A stretch of DNA of 64,000 nt from contig NC_073691.1 of assembly GCF_029784155.1 (NCBI RefSeq), positions 89,113,722 to 89,177,721 of the forward strand, in the 5' to 3' direction. Source of the stretch: Uranotaenia lowii. Taxonomy: Eukaryota; Arthropoda; Insecta; Diptera; Culicidae. Position numbers and translations under genes: made by a program. Below are positions 33,232 through 43,387 of the stretch, in pieces (position 1 is the first letter of the stretch; the number at the start of each line of letters is the position of its first letter). Under the pieces are notes generated by a model that had not been told where the DNA came from, searched no databases, and saw only the letters and a list, made by a program, of their open reading frames with translations.

Positions 33232-33785
33232 CCAGCATGGGGAAGTCTCAAGAGCCGGAAGAAAACGGATTGCCGAACCTAATTCAAGTCCATCGCCCAA
33301 AAAAGTTGAATTTCCAATTCATTCGATGTCCTTCATAACATCGGTGATGAGGAAATATTCATATTTAATTCTGATAAGAGTTCTAAGAAAACTTCTTCTT
33401 ATACTCTTAAAAATGAAAAGGTTCCACCAATTACGGTCACGATTCCCGACTTCAATGCCTAATAAATCTTCACTTCTGTCAAGGATGTGAAGATTTCTTT
33501 TCAGATCGGTCGAAGGGGAACTGCTCGTATATTGGCGGAATCTTTAATAATTTTCAAAAAAATTTAAATTACTTGAATATCGAAAAGCACCTTTTTTTTA
33601 CATACGACACTTGAAGTGATCATCCCTTTAAAGTTGTTCTTCGTGGTCTCACCGGCGATCAGACTTTTTTTTTGGGTTTTTTGTTTTTCTGGGATTTTAA
33701 TACCGGCGATCAGACACCAGATGAGATCACAACCGAATTGAATTCTTTGTTAGGTTTTTCTCCGATTCAAGTACACCAAGGTTTT
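33232..33785 (+). pseudogene. Jockey-type LINE ORF1 (Gag-like), N-terminal part
   Basis: The plus strand begins near QEPEENGLPNLIQVHRPKK and decays through several stops. Near 33475-33540 are DRSKGNCSYIGGI and NFQKNLNYLNIEKHL-like segments. PFKVVLRGLTGDQTP with DEITTELNSLLGFSPIQVHQ at about 33625-33780 is the core domain seen in Jockey/Juan ORF1 proteins. A 37-bp retroposed insertion with a 14-bp duplication interrupts it at 33665. The protein would bind element RNA. It breaks off at a minisatellite at about 33785, and a C-terminal part with knuckle-like cysteines appears at 35.6 kb. Confidence 0.65.
33651..33715. mobile_element. 37-bp poly(A)-tailed insertion with 14-bp duplication
   Basis: ACCGGCGATCAGAC occurs at 33651-33664 and 33702-33715. 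Between the copies lie 37 bases that on the minus strand read as a short body followed by an A-rich end. Removing one copy and the insert restores the LINE ORF1 frame around GLTGDQTP. It is best explained as a tiny target-primed retroposition event on the minus strand. Confidence 0.8.
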
Positions 33786-33875
33786 TTTACGCACGTTTTT
33801 TACACGGCTTTTTTAACACTGTTTTCAGGAATTAACACGTTTTTTTAAACGGATTTCGCGAATTAACACGGTTTT
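33775..33875 (+). repeat. ACACGG-type minisatellite, left block
   Basis: There are about three diverged units around GGAATTAACACGTTTTTTT and TTTTTTACACGG. It matches the cleaner block at 35225-35345 in the same orientation. Confidence 0.7.
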
Positions 33876-33944
33876 TGAGAGAAAATATATAAGTCCTTTT
33901 CAAAGGAAAACACTTAGAATCCTATTGAAGCTAAGAAAATCTTA

Positions 33945-34396
33945 GCTCTGAGACTAAGAACGTGATACGTGAGACCAAGGACCTGATACCTGAGACCAAG
34001 GGCCTGATACCTGAGACCGGAGACATGAGACATAAGACCTGAGACATTAGACCTGAGACATGAGACTTGAGACCTGAAAGATAATACCTGAGACCTGAGA
34101 CCTTAGACAAGAGATATGAAACTTGAGATGTGAGACATGAGATATGACACATAGGACATGAGACCTGCGGCATGAGAGCTGAGACTTGAGACTTTCGACA
34201 TGACACCTGAGACCTGAGACCTGCGATCTAAGACCTGAGAGTTGAGACTTTAGACATGAAACCTGAGACCTGAGTCCTGAGACCTGAGACATGAGACATG
34301 GGACATTAGACCTGAAACCTTAGAAACCTTGAAACATAAAACGATAGACCTGAAACCTGAGACCTGAGACTTTAGACCTGAGACCTGAGACAAGCT
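33945..34396 (+). repeat. GAGACCTGAGAC minisatellite array
   Basis: Dozens of imperfect 7-14-bp units built from GAGACCTGAGAC and GAGACATGAGAC cover about 450 bp. The minus strand happens to be open in two frames (a QVSGLRSQVSGL-type repeat), but this is a by-product of the repeat unit and not evidence of a gene. A block of the same motif in the opposite orientation lies at 35103-35186. Confidence 0.85.
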
Positions 34397-34439
34397 ACTA
34401 GTGTTAGTACCGTGAGAAGTTAGTTTAGCTCCGATTTCA

Positions 34440-35100
34440 ACTTGCGACCCCTCTATTGAAAGGGTTTGACTTGCAGATGACGAAAAAAAGTGTCGCGAGT
34501 TCGCTAGTACTAGCTACAAGTTTTAGTACCGCGAGAAATCAGTTAAGCTCCGATATTCATGTCTCTAGTGTCAAGTCACTTTATTGTTTGATCTATTCAA
34601 GTATACTTGAATACGCAGCTCCAGTTTTGCCCCGTTCCAACTGACTTTGAGTCAATCTCTCTAAGGTGTCCAGCGAGCGTTTGTTCGCTATGCTCTTCGG
34701 AAACTTAACTGGAATCCCGAAGTCATGACTCCCTATGAACATCGATGTAACCTGATTTATCTTAAAACGCTATCCCGTAGAAGGAAGTTTCTGCAGTGTT
34801 TATTCACATTCGACTTACTGAGTGGCAATATTGAAAACAACGATCTCCTGGATTGCATAAATTGGTATGCTCCTACACGCCCGCAGCGGAATCAAATGCT
34901 TCTTTGGATTCCATCTCATCGAACCACGTATGGCTACTACAATCCAATAGACACATGTAACCGTTATTTTAATGAGTGCGCTAGAATTTTTGATTTTGGT
35001 ATGTCTATTTATTTAGCTATTTAAAAATAGGTTAAGGCATCTCTTACAACAATAAGTCTGTGCGAAACAATATTTTTTTGCGAAGAAGAATAAATAAATA
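34440..35100 (+). mobile_element. 5'-truncated LINE RT C-terminus, Jockey/CR1 group
   Basis: The plus strand shows SSVKSLYCLIYSSILEYAAP, a frameshift, then MTPYEHRCNLIYLKTLSRRR, YAPTRPQRNQMLLWIPSHRT and NRYFNECARIFDFGMSIYLA. It stops near 35024 and ends in an AATAAATAAATAAATAAG tail. The architecture matches the C-terminus of the LINE at 15.3-16.4 kb (PNYENRCQLIDLDTLQVRRN), so they are related families. It sits between two oppositely oriented blocks of the GAGACC minisatellite. Confidence 0.75.
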
Positions 35101-35102
35101 AA

Positions 35103-35186
35103 TAAGTCTCAGGTCTCAAGTCCCCAGTCTCAAGTCTCAAGTCTCCGATCTCAGGTATCAGGTCTCAGGTCTTAAGTGCAAAATAC
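35103..35186 (-). repeat. TCTCAGGTCTCAAGT block (inverted array)
   Basis: This is the complement of the array at 33945-34396: units such as TCTCAAGTCTCAAGTCTC and TCAGGTCTCAGG over about 80 bp, starting immediately after the TAAA tail of the LINE fragment. Confidence 0.8.
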
Positions 35187-35224
35187 ATGTCTTATTGTCT
35201 CAAGTATCAGAGCTACAGATTTTA

Positions 35225-35345
35225 ATGGTCTTTTTTTACACGGTTTTCGGCAATTACCACGGGTTTTTTTACAAGGTTTTCGGGAATTAACACGGTTTTT
35301 TACACGGTTTTCGGGAATTAACACGGTGTTTTTTCGCGGTACGTA
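35225..35345 (+). repeat. ACACGG-type minisatellite, right block
   Basis: Three to four units of about 31-33 bp share TTTTTTACACGGTTTTCGGG followed by AATTAACACGG. They are in the same orientation as the left block at 33775-33875, so the whole segment between them may have arisen by expansion inside one array. Confidence 0.8.
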
Positions 35346-35619
35346 TATCAATGTAAAAAAACCATACTGTAATTCAAATGAGGAAAAGAACCAACACGAA
35401 TAATACCAGTAGTGTTGGTTTTGCTCCTGAGCTTTATTTGATCCATTTTAAAATGGATCAAGTTAATAATTTGCAAATTCTTAAAATGGCTCGTCTTATG
35501 TTTCAATGTTGAGTCAAATTTGAACCTCTACCTCTCCTCTCCTCTACCAATTTTCTTCAAAATATTACACAATGTCGTCGTTGTTGAGCTTTTTGTCACG
35601 GCAGTTACATAAAGTTGTA

Positions 35620-36040
35620 GAATGAATGCCAGCTTCATGCTTTGCGGCTCATTTGATCATGAAAAATATAAATGCCTTTTTGATGGTGATACACTTCAAA
35701 CAGAATTTTTCATGTGTGCGAATTGCGCAGGTAATCATTTCTCCAATTTCATAGACTGTCCCTTTAGGGTAAAAATTATTGCTTCTAGGAAAAATCCCGA
35801 AGTTGTCAGAAAATTTATATATTTAAAAAAAAAATTTTCCTCCTTCCTCTTTTTTGTCTTCACACGTCAGGCCGGCAAACAATCTGTCTGGTCGTAGTCA
35901 GCCTCGGCCTACTTTGGAATCACCTCTTGGTAATGCTCTAAGTGATTTCAATGTTGCCTGTGCTAATTCTGCGCCACAGACTCGTTATTTAACGTTCTCA
36001 GAGGTGGCTGATAATGGGTTGCCTGCTTCGGGTATAACTA
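35620..36040 (+). pseudogene. Jockey-type ORF1 C-terminal part (cysteine knuckles)
   Basis: The open frame from 35622 has LCGSFDHEKYKC, then MCANCAGNHFSNFIDCPF and RVKIIASRKN. This is the spaced Cys/His pattern and trailing basic segment of Jockey/Juan ORF1 proteins. After a frameshift it continues as PTLESPLGNALSDFNVACAN and RYLTFSEVADNGLPAS. It has the same orientation as the N-terminal remnant at 33.2-33.8 kb, with 1.8 kb of minisatellites and a LINE fragment between them. It is cut at about 36040 by the next RT element. Confidence 0.7.
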
Positions 36041-37780
36041 ATGGAAAAAAAACAGGAGAAAAAGCGCCGCCTGGAGGAGGAGGAGCTCGAGGAGCTGGAG
36101 CAGCTGCATCGTTCCCAAGAAACACGAAAGTTCTATCAGAAACTCAACGCATCCCGCAAAGGCTTCGCGCCGTAAGCCGAAATGTGCCGAGATAAGGACG
36201 GGGGCATCCTGACGGACAATTGTGATGTGATCAAAAGGTGGAAGCAGCACTTCGATGAACACCTGAACGGCGCACATGCAGGAAATCAAGACGATGTGGG
36301 GAAGGTACATCGCTGGCGTAGCCAACGACGTAGAGGAGCCTTTCCCAACGATGAGTGAAGTTAAGGAAGCCATTCGCAAGCTGAATAGAAACAAGTCGGC
36401 TGGGAAGTATGGCATCGCAGCTGAACTCATCAAAATGGGCCCGGACAAGTTGACCGATTGCCTACACCGGTTGATAGTCCGGATCTGGGACATAGAACAG
36501 CTACCGGAGGCGTGGAAGGAGGGGGTAATATGCCCCATCTACAAGAAGGGCGACAAATTGGACTGTGAGAACTACCGAGCGATCACTGTCCTCAAAGCTG
36601 TCTACAAAGTATTGTCCCGAATCCTTCTCCGCCGCCTAACGCCACAAGCAAACAGATTCGTGGGAAGTCATCAGGCCGGCTTCATGGAGAGACGGTCTAC
36701 GACGGACCAGATATTCACATTACGGCAAATCCTCCAAAAATGCCGTGAACACCAAGTCCTTACGCACCATCTATTCATCGACTTCAAAGCCGCATAAGGC
36801 ACGATCGACCGTAACGAGCTATGGAAAATCATGGATGAGAACGGCTTTTCCGGGAAGCTGATCAGACTGATCAAGGCGACGATGGATGGAACGCAGTGCT
36901 GTGTGCGGATTTCGGGTGAATTGTCGAGTTCATTCGAATCGCGCAGGGGGCTTCGACAAGGTGATGGTCTATCCTGCATGATGTTCAACGTGGCGCTAGA
37001 AGGTGTTATTCACCGAGCGGTGGGCGAAATGTGGGACACGATATTCAACAGGTCCAGTCAACTTATCTGTTTTGCCGATGACATTGATATAGTCGGCAGA
37101 TCATCTGCGGCGGTGGAAGAGATCTAACGCAAACTGAAACGCGAAGCCGGAAGGATTGGATTGATGATCAATACGTCCAAGACGAAGTACATGCTGGCCT
37201 GCGGATCCGAGACCGACCGAACCCGCTTGTCCAGTAATAACAAGGTCACGATCGACGGCGACGAGCTGGAGATAGTCGAAGACTTTGTCTATCTCGGCTC
37301 ACTGGTGACCGCAGACAATGACACCAGCCGTGAGATCCGAAGGCAAATTATCAGCGGAAGTCGTACCTACTATGGACTCCATAAGCAACTGCGGTCGAGA
37401 AGACTTAGCCCTCGCACGAAGTGTAACCTATATATGACGCTCTTAGACCGGTTGTTCTCTACGGGCACGAGACATGGATATTGCTCGAGGAGGACCTGCG
37501 TACATTCGGAGAATTCGAGCGACGAGTGTTAAGAACCATCTTTGGCGACGTACAGGAGAACGGAGTGTGGAGGCGAAGGATGAACCACGAGCTCGCGCGA
37601 CTCTACGGCGAACCCAGTATCCAGAAGGTGGTGAAGGCTGACCGGATACGCTGGGCGGGACATGTTGCGAGAATGCCGGACGACTGTCCTGCAAAACAGG
37701 TGTTCGCTACGAATCCGGTAGGAACAAGACGAGCGGGGGCGCAACGAGCGAGGTGGCATTCCAGTACGAAAACGGGTTAA
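36041..37780 (+). pseudogene. LINE reverse transcriptase remnant, RTE-like
   Basis: This begins with a charged segment (KKRRLEEEELEELEQLHRSQ, FYQKLNASRKGFAP). It continues with VIKRWKQHFDEHLNGAH, RKLNRNKSAGKYGIAAELIK, SHQAGFMERRSTTDQIFTL, FIDFKAA followed by a stop, RRGLRQGDGLSCMMFNVALE and the catalytic ICFADDIDIVGRS. Then come LGSLVTADNDTSREIRRQI, FERRVLRTIFGDVQENGVWR and WAGHVARMPDD. The layout is that of RTE-type LINE polymerases common in mosquitoes. The endonuclease half is missing. Stops at 36796 and 37125 and a shift near 37450 inactivate it. Its GC content is higher than the surroundings, as usual for this family. Confidence 0.8.
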
Positions 37781-39240
37781 TCTTATCAGTGGTTTAATCT
37801 TTCCAAGTAACGTTTAATAAATCATGAGAATATTCAGATAAAAATTAAATAATTATAATAATTATAATATGAGCAAATAATGAGAATATTCAAAAAATGA
37901 TTTCGGACCATCATGGATATTTTTCTTTTAATTCCTCCGGATGGAAATAATGGACACCGTGCTGTCATGTAGGTTTATTGTTGGTCGTTGGACAGATTAA
38001 AAGAGTATCAAGACGTTTCGAATGAAATAAATAAATGTAGGAAAAAAACCACTCTGTTTTATTTCGAAGATTATAGTGGCTCCAGAGATATACCTCGATA
38101 TTTCGTCGTTTTGTACAATGGTCAAAATTAACGAGCCTATAGTAAACAAAGAGACGAAATGTCACGATTGGAATTTTTGGAATTTTTGGATTTTCTGTCA
38201 GAGCCATTCCAATCGAGCAAAACCAAGCAGTCTTAAAGGCAGACCTACAGCAGGGTTGCAAGCACATTATTTCAAAAGGGATCAGATTGTGCTTCTTTGT
38301 TTACTATAGTTTCTTTAGTCAAAATAACCAAACAGCGATAGATATCGTTGTTGCTTTGTTTTTGCTCATGAGACTCGTCACAAGATGTATTTGTTTGAAA
38401 ATGGCTGTACAAAAAGTTGAAATACTTTTTTTTTTTCTTGAATTTGATTTACTCCTGGGTTTCGACCTAATTTGCCAGGATTTTTCCAGGTTTTTAGATA
38501 AAATAGCCAGGCAGCCGCATTCCCCAGAATAAGTTGACCCTTAAAAAAGTTGATTTACACCAAAGATATTATATTCTATCAAGATACCCGGCTGAATAGA
38601 TTTTCGAATATTTAGTCTGGGACATCGATACGTTTGTTTACGGTGCTGCCACTCAGCGAAAAAGTCTTCAAGCTTTAAACTTGCATACAAGTTTTAAAAC
38701 GAGCTAGTTTTGCATGCGACCAACAAAACTACGTAAACATAAAAAATAATACGTTACCTTACCCAAACAAGATTTTTGTGGAAGGAAACTTTGACTTAGG
38801 TTTTTTTCCTTGTTGTTTGGTTCGTTGGATAGAATGGATTTCTTTAGACTGTCCGTTCAAGCAAGGTATCGGCGAACACTAATTTTGTCAATAGTGCCAA
38901 TTCTGGATAAAATTAGTCGTTATTCCTCCGGTTAGTAAATAATAAAATTTGGTGCCGAATCTGCTTGTGTGATTTTCTGTTGTCAAAACGAAAACAAATT
39001 AAATTGCAGATTTTGTGGAAGGATGTTATTGAATTGCAGCTGTTTATCCGATGGAGCTGGCAATTATAGATGTAAAAATGAACATAACAACAGTTAAAAA
39101 TTCATTTAAAAACAGTTTTTTACTACAACAAAATAATAACTTATATTAGTTCTAAGTAGTTTAAAGTATTGTAGTCTACAAAGATTGACTTAATAGTAAA
39201 ACTAATTCCACAATATGTTGAAGAAATCAAGTTTGAGCCA
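37781..39240. other. AT-rich DNA without a recognised gene
   Basis: It contains a 16-bp inverted repeat pair bounding a 173-bp unit at 38137-38309, and a CCAGG/TGCCAGG-rich segment at 38455-38525 that recalls the interior of the 27.3-kb MITE. The rest has no recognisable structure. Confidence 0.5.
38137..38309. repeat. 173-bp inverted-repeat unit (CTATAGTAAACAAAGA ends)
   Basis: CTATAGTAAACAAAGA at 38137-38152 is matched by the complement of 38294-38309. Size and arrangement suit a small MITE, but no target duplication is clear. Confidence 0.55.
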
Positions 39241-39314
39241 CCGTGAAATCCACTAATCCAGGACCGTTGCTTCAGATGACCTTCCTTAACCTGGAACATT
39301 CCTGATTGCTTCTA

Positions 39315-39721
39315 TCATCTCCGTTTGACTTTCTTGGACAGCGGAGGCACTGATGGCAACAGCTCGTGCTTTACGGCTTCCTTTTCAGCACCCAGACCAG
39401 GAAATTTTTTCTTGTCCTGAAATTCAAATGTCTGTCAGAAAGAAGGATTCTTGCAATAGCCAATAATCTTGTTAAAACATTATATGCTTTACCTGATATG
39501 ATTGGGGGCTTCTTTCTCAAGTAACAAGCGTCATAGTTACACCACTGGAACCGTTTGTCCGATCGAAACCCATCGATGCTTCGTCGTTCATTTTCTGACC
39601 CATCGGCACTTCCGCCAATGGTTCCGGTATATTCTGTAAGAACAGATTATTTTAATGTCAGTCAATAATACAAATCTGATTTATTACTCACCTAATTTGG
39701 CTTCCTCCGGAGTTTGTACTT
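39315..39721 (-). CDS. Putative 3' exons of an unidentified spliced gene
   Basis: The minus strand shows three exon-like blocks. The first is 39721-39692 (acceptor TTTTAACAG, donor GTGAGT; VQTPEEAKL in one frame). The second begins at 39633 after CTTACAG and reads NIPEPLAEVPMGQKMNDEAS and MGFDRTNGSSG, with a GTAACT donor inside it or GTAAAG at 39492. The third begins after CTGACAG at 39431, reads TFEFQDKKKFPGLGAEKEAV and LLPSVPPLSKKVKRR, and stops at 39315. The basic C-terminus could be a nuclear localisation signal. Introns of roughly 60-100 bp are normal for Diptera. The phase between the first and second blocks does not agree, so one junction is misplaced or the gene is damaged. The LINE 3' end at 39.79 kb lies directly upstream. 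I do not recognise the protein. Confidence 0.3.
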
Positions 39722-39784
39722 CTGTTAAAATTTCAACGAGCAAAATCTTTGCGATCTAAATAAAAACGCCGACGCATACTGTTT

Positions 39785-41011
39785 TATATTTTTTTGTGAT
39801 GGTCCCACAGGCCCATTTGGGTCCTTCCTCCACCCCATACGCATCTTTTGAAGAAGGAGGGACAGTTTATCCTTAGGATAATATGTATTGTTTACTTATG
39901 TTGTCAATTTCTGTACGACTTGTTCGTTTTACTCCCGCGTATGTCCATCACCGTACAAATTTCTATCTGATGTTCCGTCAGATCTTCATCACTATTGTAT
40001 GATCCTTTTTAGGATTAGTCCTTGTTTTAAATTGTATGTTTTATGTAATTTATTGTCAGCTTCTTAAAAATATTCAAGTTTGAACTGTCTTTGATGCTCC
40101 GTGGTAGGCTGTTATACATTTTCATTCCATTGTAGAACACAGATCGTTTGTTCATCTCTTTTTTTGTATTTGTTACTCTGAAATCTAAGGCTCTCCTTGT
40201 ATTGTATCCGTGTATGTCAACTCCGTACTGCAGACCGTCCAATAAATAGGATGGTAACATTCCTTTTTTAATTTTGTAGATAAAAATCATACTGTTGTAA
40301 GCAATCCTCTGCTTTACTGACATCCATTGCAACATATCAAGCATAAGAGAACTAGGAGTATACCGGTTGCATCGTATTACCACTCACATTATCTTGTTTT
40401 GTATTCTTTGCAGCCGCTTTGTCTGCGTGTCTGATGCATGAAGCAATATTGTAGCGCAATATCAAAGTGTGGCATAATAACAGATTTCACGTAGATAATT
40501 TTTGACCAGAAAGTCATATATCTGCTTATCCGACAAAGTATTCCATATTTCATGGCAATCTTCTTAATAGTGTAGTCAATGTGGGCTATAAAATTTAACT
40601 TTTCATCTATCTGTACTCCTAAGTATTTAACTTGATGTACTCTTTCGATTGCACAACCATCAATCAACAAGTTTGAACACTCTCCAATTTTGCGGTTGCC
40701 AATGATCATCCAGTTGGTTTTATTGAGATTCAGACACAACTTTCTCTGTTTTAGAAAATCTGCAATATTTTTCAAATCAGCATTTGCTTTTTGAATAACA
40801 AGCTCTAAGTCATTTCCACGAATCAGGTACTATCCCTGTTTGAAGACTTGTGTTTATAGCATCTCGTAACGGACTCGCTAGTACAGATAAAGAATCTTTA
40901 AAAACTCTTAGAGAAACATTTTCGATACCCGCCGTTGGTTTCATATTGTTCACAATTCCAAAGAACTCTTGGCTATTTGATGGTTCAAAAGTGCGAAAAT
41001 CTCCGCCATTG
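39785..41011 (-). pseudogene. CR1/L2-type LINE RT remnant, interrupted by foldback
   Basis: Minus strand, from 41011: NGGDFRTFEPSNSQEFFGIV, MKPTAGIENVSLRVFKDSL and NTSLQTGIVPDSWK form the start of RT. The central RT with the catalytic ADD is deleted near 40800. The C-terminal part resumes with NIADFLKQRKLCLNLNKTNW, VHQVKYLGVQIDEKLNFIAH and, after a shift, WMSVKQRIAYNSMIFIYKIK, YNTRRALDFRV and NSLPRSIKDSSNLNIFKKL (stop at 40027). The 3' UTR ends in an ACAAAAAAATATAAAA-like tail near 39785. The 5' neighbour is the 5-kb foldback element, and about 80 bp beyond it (46073-46150) may be the continuing LINE (AFGKTY before NGGDF). Confidence 0.75.
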
Positions 41012-43387
41012 CACAATGGGGAAAAAAGTGTACAAACCGCGAAGAAATTCAATATCTTTCGTGCTACATGACCAAAATCTATGAAAATATACTTTCCTTT
41101 TGTGAAAATTTCCGGAGAATCGATTGGACATAGTTTCAAACTCCGAACAAGCTTACGAAAGGAGATATAGTGCCTTTTTAACCCCTAATTCCCCTATATT
41201 TTGTAAACATTCCAGAAAAACACTGATTCGAACCAGAGAATTTGGAACGAAAACAGACCTATCGTGTGTAATTTTTTCTGAGGAATCGAATGAAGGCTGT
41301 TCTGGCCTCCGCACGCTTCAGAAAATGGAGTTATGGCTGTTTTTACCCTCGATTCCCCTATATTTTTCGATTATTTCAGAAAAAAGCAAATTCGAACTTG
41401 AAAATTTTGAACCAAATGGGTTGTATCTTGTGTGACTTTTTGCGAGAAATCGAATGAATGCTGTTTGAGCCCCCGCACGCTTTGGAAAATGGAGCTATGG
41501 CTGTTTTACCCTAAATTCCCCTCAATTTTTCAAATTGTTAAGAAAATGCATGTTCGGACTTGAAAATTTTGAATCTTTTGGGACGTATCTTGTGTAATTT
41601 TTTCTGAGGAATCCAATAAAGGCTGTTTGAGCCACCGCACGCTTCGGAAAATGAAGTTATGGCTGTTTTTACCCTCAATTCCCCTACATTTTTCAATAAT
41701 TTAAGAAAAAAGCATGTTCGGACTTGAAAAAATTGAACCAAATGGAATGAATCCTATGTGATTTTTTCTGAGGAATCCAACGAAGCCTGTTTGAGCCAGT
41801 GCACGGATGAGGAACAGGAGTTATGGCTGTTTTACCCTCAATTGCCCAACATTTTTGAAATAGCTCAAAAAAGCATGTTGAGACCAGATAATTATGAACC
41901 AAAAGTAAAGTATTTTGTGGAGTTTTTTCCGAGGAATCGAATGAAGGCTGTTTGAGCCGCCGCACGCTTCGGAAAATGAAGTTATGGCTGTTTTACCTTC
42001 AATTCCCCTACATTTTTCAAATTGTTAAGAAACGCATGTTCGGACTTTAAAATTTTGAATCTTTTGGGACGTATCTTGTGTTATTTTTTCCGAGGAATCC
42101 AATGGAGCCTGTTTGAGCCACCGCACGCTTTGGAAAATGGAGTTATGGCTGTTTTTACCCTCAATTCCCCTACAGTTTTCAATGGTTTAAGAAAAAATCA
42201 TGTTCGGACTTGAAAATTTTGAACCAAATGGGTTGTATCTTATGTAATTTTTTCCAAGGAATCCAACGAAGCCTATTTGAGCCACCGCACGGATTGGAAA
42301 CAGAAGTTATGGCTGTTTTACCCTCAATTTACCTACATTTTTCAAATAGCTCAGAAAAAGCATGTTCGGACTCGAAAATTTTGAACCAAATGGAACGTAT
42401 TATGTGTGATTTTTTTGGGGGAATGCAACGAAGCCTATTTGACACACCGCACACATCGGAAACAGGAGTTATGGCTGTTTTACCCTCAATTCCCTTTCAT
42501 TTTTTTCAAAAAGTTCAGGAAAATCATGATCGGACTTGAAAATTTTGAACTAAACGAGACTTATCTAATTCAATTTTTTCCGAGGAATCCATTGAAGCCT
42601 GTTTGAGCCACTGCACGCTTTGAAATAGTGAGTTATGGCTGTTTTTACCCTCGATTCCCCTACATTTTTCAATGATTTCAGAAAAATGTAGGGGAATTGA
42701 GGGTAAAAACAGCCAAAACTCACTATTTCAAAGCGTGCGGTGGCTCAAACAGGCTCCATTGGATTTCTCGGAAAAAATTGCATAAGATAAGTCTCATTTA
42801 GCTCAAAATTTTCAAGTCCGATCATGATTTTTCTGAACTTTTTGAAAAATTGAAAGGGAATTGAGGGTAAAACAGCCATAACTCCTGTTTCCGATGTGTG
42901 CGGTGTGTCAAATAGGCTTCGTTGCATTTCCCGAAAAAAATCACACATGATACGTTTCATTTGGTTCAAAATTTTCAAATCCGAACGTGCTTTTTCTGAG
43001 CTATTTGAAAAATGTAAGGAAATTGAGGGTAAAACAGCCATAACTTCTGTTTCCAATCCGTGCGGTGGCTCAAATAGGCTTCGTTGGATTCCTTGGAAAA
43101 AATTACATAAGATACAACCCATTTGGTTCCAAATTTTCAAGTCCGAACATGGTTTTTTCTGAAACCATTGAAAACTGTAGGGGAATTGAGGGTAAAAACA
43201 GCCATAACTCCATTTTCCAAAGCGTGCGGTAGCTCAAACAGGCTCCATTGGATTCCTCGGAAAAAATAACACAAGACACGTCCCAAAAGAATCAAAATTT
43301 TCAAGTCCGAACATGCGTTTCTTAACAATTTGAAAAATGTAGGAGAATTGAAGGTAAAACAGCCAAAACTTCATTTTCCGAAGCGTG

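Noticed and set aside
33931..34292. Minus-strand open frames with QVSGLRSQVSGL-type repeat protein
   Set aside because: The frames exist only because the GAGACCTGAGAC repeat lacks stops on that strand. There is no start context, no domain and no conservation argument.
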